Positions 49,308-58,187 of a stretch of 64,000 nucleotides of DNA are shown here, piece after piece (the stretch's first letter is position 1; each line of letters begins with the position of its first letter). The notes beneath the pieces are model-generated. The model worked only from the letters and a program-made list of their open reading frames with translations. It searched no databases and had not been told where the DNA came from. Origin of the DNA: Cerioporus squamosus (Eukaryota > Basidiomycota > Agaricomycetes > Polyporales > Polyporaceae); the NCBI GenBank assembly GCA_022592435.1, contig JABYQS010000003.1, positions 310,001 through 374,000 on the forward strand, in the 5' to 3' direction. The position numbers and the translations under genes are program-made.

Positions 49308-51149
49308 TTATTTTATATCTCCAACGTGACCTGTGAGTCCTATACTGAGTCCGTCAGATCTGGTTGGGACCCACTGTTGTCTCACCTTCGCAACAGCTCT
49401 CTCGATCTCCCGGACCAAGGTTTCCGCGTACTCCTGGAACCGCGGAAGGAAAACTCCTCTGCAGCACTCGCACTCCAGAGCCCTCGCAATGGCACGCTGC
49501 CTCAAACTCGGGTCGAGCGCAACCCGAGCCCACGGTCGATGCCTCAGCACGAGCGCGACCTTGTACAGGTACATGATCCACCACCGGGGGGTACTATGTG
49601 TTCGGAAGTGCGCCCAGGCTGAGGAGCTCGTGTCGTCGAGCAGGACATGACAATTGGACGTATGGCTACGGTTGGTGGTCAGGATGCTGTGCGAATCATA
49701 CACGCTCGTCGCTCCTGCCGGCCACGCTCCTGGGGAGGGATTCGAGGTGGAGGGACGTGAGGCTGGGTGAGTGTCGCTTTTGCGCTTAGTTCCTCTGCCC
49801 TCTCTACTCCCACTGCGGACTTGGCTCTGCGTTCCAGGCATAGTCGCGCGTTGGGAGGACATGGTGGATGAAAGAGCCGAGGAGAAGCTGGCCTCGTAAT
49901 ACGAGAGTGCGTGTGCAAGGACCCCCGCTGATGCGGCTTGTCCACACTTGTCGTGGTACTCGATGAGACGGAAGTAGGCTTCGGCGGAGATGTCCTCGAG
50001 TTCCTCGACGTAGTGGTTGCGCAGCTCCTGGCTCGAAAGGCGGAGCAGTGCGCGTGCGGCCGCCATGCGTTCCTCGCGGAAGCCATATTGCTCGGCGAGG
50101 GCGAAGACGGGGAGCGCGTCCTCGGCCCGGTGTTCGCACATCGCATCCGGGTCAACGTGATTGGGCAGGAACGATAGGAGCTGCGACCGGAGGGTCTGGA
50201 TTGCGGGGACGATACCGTACTTGTGTGCGGCGAGGAGGAGGTGCTTGAGTTCGTCGAGTGACCTCGCCGGGACAGGGCGGGGAAGCGGGTAGACATGGCG
50301 CAGGAGGGTAGTGAGAGCGTGACTGTCTTCAGGGAGGTTGATGGGCTCGACATGGGCTCTGCCGCTGTTGTCACGGTGGTGTTCGGCAATGAGGTCTGCC
50401 AAAATCGGGGAGGTGAGAGACAGGATGGCGGAATGGAGGTGTAGATCGACATTGTCGGAGGTCCGGATGATAACGTCTGCAGCGGGTGAGCCCAGTAGTT
50501 CTGGCGGGATGTGCTGAGGAGCGACAGCCGCGGCCGGAGCTCTAGGATTTCCGCAGCTCATTGGTCTGGACGCCTTAACGTCTGGGCGAGGGAGATAGTG
50601 GATGATGCGGTAATACACGCCTGCGGAGAGCCCTCGGAGTTCTTCGACAAAGGTTCCATGGACGCTATGTGCTAGGGGAGCGAGGCATTCGGCCTCCTGG
50701 TCCAGTCCCAGAGAACACGCAATGGCGAAGGCACGAAGTGGTTGCGCTTGTCCGAGCTTGACGAGACGCCTGCGGAGAAGCGACGTGGACTCTTGCATCA
50801 TGTACTTGAGAGCGGCCTGAAGGACCGAGCGCAGGTCGCCCAATGAACCAATCTGGGGGTCGTCTGTGGGATAGCAAAGCCTGAGCAGCCGGTCCAGAGT
50901 GGTGCTGTCCTCCGACAGCCGAATGACCGGGAGGCCGTCCTGCACCTCGTCGCTGTTCGCAGCGCCGGGAGACGGCTGAGGGATGCTCAGCATGTCCTCA
51001 AAGACGCAGGAAGCTTCTGCTAGGATGCTCCTCCGTACCCTGAAGTCGACATTGTCGGAAGCGCGGAGGATGGCGTCCGCGGTGGCCTTGTTGAATGGCG
51101 GGCCTGCGTTTGTGGTCGTGCTAGCCGTCGGGAACGCTGACGAGGACAT
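49308..51149 (-). CDS. Protein with two tandem BTB/POZ domains
   Basis: A single uninterrupted minus-strand frame of 613 aa, unusual in this intron-rich window. BTB domain one spans about residues 20-145 (ADAILRASDNVDFRVRRSIL, VIRLSEDSTTLDRLLRLCYP). BTB domain two spans about 220-350 (ADVIIRTSDNVDLHLHSAIL, INLPEDSHALTTLLRHVYPL). Each is followed by its own helical back region. Both carry the near-identical phrase RxSDNVD, pointing to internal duplication. After a disordered linker (about 430-490) the C-terminus has the Trp/Cys block (TPRWWIMYLYK, LECECCRG) shared with the single-BTB gene at 45795-46639. The protein may self-associate or bridge two partners. Function unknown. Confidence 0.85.
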   Translation of the reverse strand: MSSSAFPTASTTTNAGPPFNKATADAILRASDNVDFRVRRSILAEASCVFEDMLSIPQPSPGAANSDEVQDGLPVIRLSEDSTTLDRLLRLCYPTDDPQIGSLGDLRSVLQAALKYMMQESTSLLRRRLVKLGQAQPLRAFAIACSLGLDQEAECLAPLAHSVHGTFVEELRGLSAGVYYRIIHYLPRPDVKASRPMSCGNPRAPAAAVAPQHIPPELLGSPAADVIIRTSDNVDLHLHSAILSLTSPILADLIAEHHRDNSGRAHVEPINLPEDSHALTTLLRHVYPLPRPVPARSLDELKHLLLAAHKYGIVPAIQTLRSQLLSFLPNHVDPDAMCEHRAEDALPVFALAEQYGFREERMAAARALLRLSSQELRNHYVEELEDISAEAYFRLIEYHDKCGQAASAGVLAHALSYYEASFSSALSSTMSSQRATMPGTQSQVRSGSREGRGTKRKSDTHPASRPSTSNPSPGAWPAGATSVYDSHSILTTNRSHTSNCHVLLDDTSSSAWAHFRTHSTPRWWIMYLYKVALVLRHRPWARVALDPSLRQRAIARALECECCRGVFLPRFQEYAETLVREIERAVAKVRQQWVPTRSDGLSIGLTGHVGDIK

Positions 51150-51390
51150 GGCGGTTACAGGGAGAGGTTGGGGAATAGGAGGCCATATGTTGTGCCATTA
51201 GAGCAAAGGCAGAGGGAATGGAGAGACCGGGAAAGACGTGAATGAACCGAAGACAAGACCACTGCGGACGCGACACGCTCAAGCTCCTTTCTCTGCCACA
51301 AACGCGTTCGGGCTCCCACGTGACCGCGACCCTTACTCATTCCGTATGCACGGCGCTTACTAGTGCAAGTCCATTTTGTTCTCAACTTGC
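51150..51390. promoter_or_regulatory. Compact divergent promoter
   Basis: Only 241 bp separate the ATG of the tandem-BTB gene (minus, 51149) from that of the DnaJC28-domain gene (plus, 51391). Both promoters must overlap here. I see no clear TATA box on either strand. Confidence 0.5.
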
Positions 51391-52936
51391 ATGAGCTCGG
51401 TCTGCTGCCGTCCCGTTCTACGCTCTCGCACCTTTGCTTGCTCGTTTCAATGTCTATTGCACGCCAGGAGATACGCACACGACTCGTCCTCTCGCCCTGC
51501 TGAGCCTGACCGCTCAGCCAGTTCCAAGCTTTTTGAGGATGCGGCCCGGGAAGAGGCTGAACAAGCCGAAGCCGCCCGCAAGTCTTCCGTCATCTCCATG
51601 CTAGAGCAGCAGAACGAGAACTGGACGGGAGATGAGCCTGTGGAACATGCCGTTCTCCGCATGCTTGTCGACAAGTACAAGCCCCTTAGAGGCGGCCCCA
51701 TTCGGAGTGCGGAGGAAAAGCTCAGGCGGGCCCCGCCTGAGGTACGCACGCAGGACACTCCCCTCGATCCCGTTCATGGAGACATCGCTACGACGGCGTC
51801 TCCTGACCAAGCGGAGCAAGCAGCCGTGCGTCACTATGTTCCCGGGGAACCTATCCTCCCCGGGATTCCGGGACACCAGCCATGGCATACAACGTTCACC
51901 GTTCCCTCGCATGCTACGTCTAGCGTTCGCTACGGGAATATCCCTCCCCCCAAGCAATCCCAGACAGACTTGGCCTCCTTGCCCTTGGATGATAAAGCGA
52001 GGAGAAAGGCGAAGGAGACGCAGAAGCGTATGCAGCAGGGTGTGAGGTTGTCTCAGGCAAGGGAGTCTACGCTCGATTATAGACTAGGCATCAAGGGTGC
52101 CGCTGAGCAGCTCAGGAGACCGAATCCTGTGTCTTTGAAGGGTTGGGCGAATTTGGTTGAGGACAGGATAGAGGTGCGTTCGTACGTCAAGGGATTCCGA
52201 AGCTTCCTCTGCTCACACTTCTGCAGAAAGCCCGCCAGGCTGGCCACTTCAACAACATCAAGGGAAGAGGCCGGCCAATCGCTCGGACAACCGAAGATAA
52301 GAACCCCTTCATTGGCCGGGAGGAGTTCCTTATGAACCGCATCGTGCAACGTCAAGGGGCTGCACCGCCGTGGGTCGAGATCCAAGGAGGTCAGTCTATT
52401 CCATCTTCTTCGTTGCACCTCTTCTTCAGCCGGTCTAACGTCATCGTCTACGCTGCTTAGAGCTGGAAAGCGCCGTCAACACCTTCCGTGAGGTGCTGAA
52501 GCAGTCTTGGACGCGGCGCGCCATTCGGACTCTAACCGCCATGCATCCTGCACATCTGCTCCCCAAACTTTCCCTCGCAGACATCACGTCGATGCGGGAC
52601 CCCGATTGGGAGAAGAAGGAGCGAGGATACCACGAGACCGCGTTGGAGGAAGTCAACTCGCTGGTTCGCAAGTACAACGGGCTCGCGCCATACGCGGTTC
52701 GACGTGCGTATTATATGCGAGACGCGGAGCTGGACAGGATGTACAAGGAAGCTGGCGAGGACATCCTGAGAGGATTGGAGGAACGCGCTCGGGAGGGCTA
52801 CGGTGCGCCTCGGAGAACTGTTGGCAGTTGGGACGAAGAGACAGGTGGTGTCGGAGGGCAAGGAGGGGCCAGCTGGGGAGCGTTCGGATTGCGGGACATG
52901 TTCAGGGAGATGGTGGCTGCCATCAGGAGGCGATAG
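51391..52936 (+). CDS. DUF1992 (DnaJC28-conserved domain) protein, probably mitochondrial
   Basis: Exons 51391-52173, 52227-52389 and 52461-52936 give 474 codons (473 aa). The centre holds the DnaJC28/DUF1992 core: WANLVEDRIEKARQAGHFNN, GRGRPI, then NPFIGREEFLMNRIVQRQGA and PPWVEIQGELE. The N-terminus (MSSVCCRPVLRSRTFACSFQ, then LLHARRYAHDSSSRP) is Arg-rich and non-acidic, as in mitochondrial presequences. No J-domain is present. DnaJC28 relatives have been linked to Golgi and mitochondrial functions, but the biochemical role of the domain is not settled. The frame opens slightly upstream with a TTG; the ATG at 51391 is the first standard start. Confidence 0.85.
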
Positions 52937-53867
52937 CAAGGTATGTGGACTGCCCTCATGATGAACGCAGGAGTGGGCGTGTTCTCGGTGCGTTGGGCTT
53001 GACGTCTTCGACTTCTCAGTAGACCCGAAGATGCTGGAGCTGTAGCGTAAATGTCAGACTGGACCTGTACTCCCTAGGACTCGGCGCCCTTGGTTGTATA
53101 ATCTATGTGTATTCTATCGCACCGTGGTGTGCACGCGATGGAGGTGCTATGCCGCGCGCTGTGCTGCGCCTCGAGCTCGCTGTCGAGTCCGGTGAGCAGC
53201 TCCCCCAAACCTTGGGCTTCCATTGATCATCGCCTTCTGCACGCTGCCCGCGGTGGTCTGATGCCGCGCCGTTTCGGTGTGTGCTCTGACGGAAGCTTTC
53301 GCAGACGCCACGGACCCTCTGATCACTGTCTCGCGCGCGCCGAGCCACCTCCGTCGCGCAAACACGGTGTACAAACAACTCCAGCCAAGTTTCAGTAGCT
53401 CCGTCCTGGTGCGCTACCCGTCGCGTCTCCTCCTCCATCGCCCTCGCTGTCCGACGCGAAGAGCGCGACAGCACGGAAGTCGAGCGTGCGAGAGCGCGGG
53501 CAGAGACAATAGCGGGGAACGGACACTGAGTACAACGCCATTGCCCGATGCGCACGCCCCAGAGCACGCGGGCGAAGACCAGGGCCGCCTCATGGCTGCC
53601 TCGCGCGGGCAAGCGAACCGGCCGGGCATCTAATCTGCCTATAAAGCCCCCTCAAATTTCCGCACCTTTTCTCCACCCTTCTCTCTGCGTCTTCCAGACC
53701 AGCGACTCCCGCCGTCGTCGACCCCATCGCTCGCCGTCCCGCCCTCGCGCGCCGACTCATCAAGACCGAGCTTCTCGTAGTCCTTGGCTGTCCGACCCCC
53801 CACATCGTACCCTCAACCGGTCGTTTCAAGCAATACAAGCAAATAAACCCCCGCAAGTGATACTACC
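52937..53867. other. Intergenic region with promoter of the 82-aa gene
   Basis: About 0.93 kb. A TATAAAG box at 53640-53646 is followed by a C/T-rich stretch (53650-53800), a good candidate promoter and leader for the small gene at 53868. Overlapping open frames on both strands near 53100-53630 look like GC-rich chance frames. Confidence 0.5.
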
Positions 53868-54360
53868 ATGTCGTCCTACTCCGATGAGATTGCCGTGCGT
53901 ATCCCCCACGTCGCGCGCAGTGTCCCCCTTCATCTCGCTCATCCTACGCATTGTCTTGCGCCTATTGCCTTGCTTCTTGCCGGGAACCTCACTCGCGTAT
54001 AACGCACAACAGCCCGGAGACATCGTGGCCGTCCAGCACGCGACTGGCAAGAGAGAGGGTCTCGTCATCGGCTCTCACGTTGACTATGCCGTACGTTCTC
54101 CCGCTCCTGCGCCCCACTCATGTCGCGCCGCTGACGTCTCGTCATGCCTCCAGGGCCGGCAGATTGTCGAGGTTCAGCTGGACCCCGGTGAGGTCTACCA
54201 CGCATGGTGCGTCTTCTCGACCTCTCAAGGTTCTGCGCAGAGGTGTGCTTACTGTCTCCGCCTGCGCAGGTACCCCACCGTGACGCGCGTCCGTCGCACT
54301 GTCTCGTACCTCCCTTCGCCCCAGCGCAAGCGTACCATCGAGCGCACCATCTACTGGTGA
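53868..54360 (+). CDS. Small 82-aa protein (unrecognised), four exons
   Basis: Exons 53868-53894, 54013-54090, 54154-54206 and 54270-54360 give exactly 83 codons. The product starts MSSYSDEIAPGDIVAVQHAT, contains GLVIGSHVDYAGRQIVEVQL, and ends with a basic tail (TVTRVRRTVSYLPSPQRKRT, IERTIYW). The central part looks like a small beta-barrel (PGDIVAVQ, IVEVQL, EVYHAW). The strong leader and TATA box suggest high expression. No family is recognised. The first intron is long for this window (118 nt) and its acceptor is the least certain junction. Confidence 0.65.
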
Positions 54361-54984
54361 CCACGCACACCATCTCGCTCTCACACACGGATTCCACTAT
54401 GTATCATCTCCACGCTCAGCTTCAGGGACTGGGAACGGCGTGCGCTCTGGAACCCTCTTCGAACACAGTGCTATTTGACGATCAAACTATCGCAACTACC
54501 CGACGTTCTACCGTTCGGCCTTTCTACGCAGGGATATGTAGGACGTATGTATGTGTCTGACACTCCTGGACTACCCCGCGCGTGCGCGGGAGGTTGTGAC
54601 ATAGCTAGCTAGGATGGTACCCCCGGTGTACGCTCTTCCCTTGTTCTTGGATCGGACGGGTTCTTGCTTTTGCCCCCACATGTATGTAGCTAGACTGTCG
54701 TCATTTATCATCTATCGGAAACATCTTCTCTGGACGACTAAAGGACTCTGTGCATATACCTAGCAATTCAGAGTTGGGTTACTTCGCCCAAAGTTTGCCA
54801 GCCACACGCTCTTGCACCGTGAGGGCAGCAGAGAAGACTAGCACGTCGTGTGCATTCCTGAATCCTCGGAACCTCGTAAGTACATAGCGGAATGAAGTGA
54901 AGACCGCGCAACGTGGAGTGGGGGTAAGTAAGGTGTGCCATAGTGTAAGCCAATAACAGTTACGACGGAGGGAAGATGGAGAGC
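54361..54984. other. 3' intergenic region between convergent genes
   Basis: About 620 bp between the 82-aa gene (plus) and the deubiquitinase (minus), which face each other. It should contain both 3' UTRs. No gene or repeat is visible. Confidence 0.5.
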
Positions 54985-57578
54985 CTATGCCCGTAATGGC
55001 GTGGACGGAGGGTTCGTCTGTGTCGGCGAGGCAGGGTTGCCGTCGGCATGGGAGACCGACCTCTTCGTCTTCCTCAGACGGCCAGACTTGGACGGAGAGG
55101 AAGGCGGTAATGGAGGCCGCTGCGAATTGCCCGGGTCCGCATGTCCATTCGAATGATGAGAGTGGTGGGAGTGGTGAGAATGTGTGTATTCGTTCGGCAT
55201 GGTGGCGTCGCCGTTCACGGTCTTCTCGCTGGACTGAGTGGACTGGCTAGATTGAGTGGACTGGCTGGATTGGCTGAAGGTGGAGACCGCAGTGACGGCT
55301 GAGCTCCCACTGGTTGACCTCAACATAGGCGGAGGCGCAGCGACGCTGGACGTGGATGCCTTCCTTCCCGAGCTGGAACGGCCGGCGGACACCCGACGGA
55401 CAACCCTCGGGTCGACGGAGCGTTCTCTGTCTTCACGCTTGTCTCTCCGCTCTCGGTCCTTCGACACATCTCCACTGGACACGCGCGCCGCGGGGGGTAT
55501 CTTCCGACTGACGTCCGTCGTAGATGCGCGCCCCTCGTCTGGCCGAACGGTCTCCTCCGATCCACGCGGCGGGGTTGTGTACAGTGACCGTGGTTGGTGC
55601 ACACGCTCGTAGTAGAGCATGAACGCCCCAGCACCTTCTTGCAACACGCGCTCAATCCCGCATTCCTGGACGGAGTCGTCGCTTATTCGCAGCCAGCCGC
55701 GCCCAGTCCCAGGTCTTGCGGAGTCTGGCCACTCGTCATCGCGCACCGGGCCGTATTGCTGACACCGCTGGCATTCACAACCCAGAGGACAGGCGAGTCG
55801 TGGCGGGGCGTAACGGCGGTCGCCGGCGGCTGGTGGACGAGGTTTCCTGCGGAAGCAGATGTAGTGTCCGAAGGAATGCTGGCCGTAGTGACATACGACA
55901 GCGGAGAGGCGGTATAACGTACGAGGGACGGCGTACGTGGAGGGAGTCGGTGTGATGGAGCGTTGGATTGGTATGGGAGGAGGCGGTGATGATATGGGGG
56001 CGGATGGTTGGGTGGAGAGCTGACCAGAGGTCGTATAGGGCGTAAGATCGAGAAGCTCAGGGAAATTGACCCTACAATTGTTTTTCGCGGCGTAGTGGCC
56101 GTAGTGCATGGAGCGATTGAGGTGGAGGGCGAGGACAGGTGGTGGCTGAACACAATTAGGCCAAGGACGAATCAGTACAGGAAAGCAGGACGTACCCGTG
56201 CAATCATCGACTGCTTGGTCGAGGCTTTGCTGAGCACCTTGTCAAGCTTGACCTCTTTGATATCCTCCTCTATCCGACCCTCGTCCAGAGCAGCCTTCAC
56301 CCGAGCCAACGATTTTCTGCTGTCGCGCGCCCGCTTCTTCTTGGAAGACGTGGGATCGTTGCTTGCTTGAGAAGCCTCTGTTAGCCTGTCCGCTTCTTGC
56401 TGTAATCGCTGATATGTCGCGAGCATAGAGCACTTCCGACAGATGCAATCGTTGAGTAACTCTAGCCTCGTGTAATCATCGAGGCAGTCCTCAAGTTTGC
56501 ATGCAGCCTTCTATGACATCAGATCTACTAGCCGGTCGAGACGTCATAGGGACTCACGGCCATTCGAGGGAGGGCAAGCTGCCAATTGTCAAAGGGGAAG
56601 TGCATGACCGCCTCCGTGTATCCGCATTCCACGCAGCTGCGCCTGTTTGCAGTCAGGCCGTCGAACACGGTCTTGCTCATGTCGCGACTCGCACGATCGT
56701 CATGTTGCGTCAAGCCACCGAGGCCGCGATCCCGCTGCATCTCTTTGGCGACAGCGACAGCTTCGCTCTTGATACATTCCGAAAGAAGTTGGAACAACTC
56801 CTGCGCGTCTTGGTGTTCCCGCGACGAGAACAGCGAATTATGCTTGCCCGTGTTGTGATTCGACAGGGCGCTGATGATGTCAACGGGCCGGATGGCTCGA
56901 GGGGAGGAGGATGGTGTATTGAGCACTGTGGACTCGACTCAGCGGTGCAAACGGAAGTTTGACATCTCACTAACTGTGGAGGAGGTCTCGCAAAGAGTCA
57001 ATGACTGGGGTCGGCACATCCAGTACTACAGCGCTCGCATGTATCTTCTCTAGCTGTGGTTGCAAGTAGGATAGCGATGCCATGGCCTGCAACGTGTCAG
57101 ACCACATACGTGCCGCTAGGAGGAGATGGCTCACCTGGACAGTGGAATTCATGAAGCAGTATGTCCCGGAGATGTTGACCAGTCCTGGATAATACCCATC
57201 CTCGCTTGGACTGTCATACGAGCTGTCTAAGGCACCGTTGATCACTGGTCGGCCTAGTGCACTCAGTCGCTGCGTACCTTGGCTAGACGTCCGTGCTACT
57301 TGGTCGTCCCGAGAGCGATTATGCTGTTTTCGCTTCAGCTTCCTCCGGTCCGAAGAGCCACTGCCATGGGATGTATTGTCCGACCAGTTCCAGGGTAGTA
57401 TGAGGGCAAGCGTGTCGAAGACCATCAAGACGTTGGCCGCGATGGTATGTCTGTACGAGTTTATAACGAGGACAAGAGTAGGTACAACGAGTAGAATGAC
57501 CAGCGGCGCGATTTGTTGGAAGGCAGGACTGGCAAGGAGAGTATAGAGGTAGTAAGGGAGATCGTCGTACAGCAGCAT
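54985..57578 (-). CDS. Ubp1-type membrane-anchored ubiquitin-specific protease
   Basis: Five exons, reading leftwards: 57135-57578, 56975-57086, 56558-56925, 56196-56510 and 54985-56145, giving 800 codons (799 aa). A hydrophobic helix near residues 27-46 (IAPLVILLVVPTLVLVINSY) anchors it, as in yeast Ubp1. The USP core has the Cys box ISGTYCFMNSTVQ (Cys near 141), QDAQELFQLLSECI, a CxxC metal knuckle (CICRKC, with an upstream CVECGY), and the His box VVCHYGQHSFGHYICFRR (His near 507). The tail of about 220 residues after the core is disordered with Ser/Gln and His/Ser repeats. It removes ubiquitin from proteins, probably at the ER. The Cys box differs from the usual GNTCFMNS. Confidence 0.87.
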
Positions 57579-57708
57579 CTAGCCTGGCTGGTCAAAGCTC
57601 TGTACGGGACGACATGGATGACCGAAGCAAAGAAAGCGGACACCTCCTCAGCGGCCAGTCCAATACTGCCTGAGCGCCATGTATACATCAGCATAGATTT
57701 TCTACCAT

Positions 57709-57822
57709 GGCTACCTGGCGCAATGGTAGCGCGTTTGGCTTCGATCGCCTAACGGCTTCCTGTACTCTAATCAGAAACCTTGGGGGACCAAAAGGTTGCA
57801 GGTTCGAGTCCTGCGGTGGTCA
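57709..57822 (+). tRNA. tRNA gene with a 42-nt intron, anticodon read as UCG (Arg)
   Basis: A full cloverleaf can be drawn. The acceptor stem 57709-57715 pairs with 57815-57821 (some G-U pairs). The D-stem GCGC/GCGC is 57718-57721 with 57729-57732. The anticodon stem TTTGG (57734-57738) pairs with CCAAA (57788-57792). The T arm is GCAGG-TTCGAGT-CCTGC (57798-57814). The anticodon loop starts CTTCGA, so positions 34-36 read TCG. An intron 57745-57786 sits at the standard 37/38 site. TTTTT at 57823 terminates Pol III. Identity is by anticodon position only; the D-loop resembles tRNA-Trp and elongator tRNA-Met too. Confidence 0.82.
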
Positions 57823-57827
57823 TTTTT
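57823..57827 (+). terminator. RNA polymerase III T-run terminator
   Basis: Five T residues directly after the discriminator base of the tRNA gene. Confidence 0.7.
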
Positions 57828-57986
57828 GTGGCTCTGCTTCATCCTGGTGATGTTCAGGCGGTGTTCAGTTGGAGAGATGGAACTTTTGCACACCTCAGGC
57901 TCTGAACCCGAGATTGAAGGCAGAGCCTGGCAGAGCGGACGGAAGTGGGGAGGCGCTCCCGCTTGGCACGGTAAGCGCTCGTTGCG

Positions 57987-58003
57987 ACGCGTCCAAAACG
58001 CGT
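57987..58003 (+). promoter_or_regulatory. Pair of ACGCGT (MCB-like) boxes upstream of the Cdc7 kinase gene
   Basis: ACGCGT at 57987-57992 and 57998-58003, 11 bp apart (start to start), about 185-200 bp upstream of the ATG at 58188. The encoded kinase acts at the start of S phase, which makes G1/S control by an MBF-like factor plausible. This is inference from motif and target. Confidence 0.45.
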
Positions 58004-58187
58004 CTGTGGCTGAATGTTCGAGTCTTTGTGTTTGCCGTCTCTCGTCATCTCCAACGCCCAACGCCTTCATTGTACTCGTGCCGTTTCGCGTACACGTCGC
58101 TGGCAACCCTGACTTGCTTGCCGCTCAGGCGAGACCGTTGTATTCCTCGCGGCGTGACTTCTTGACTGGGCTCGTCTTCTTGGTTAA

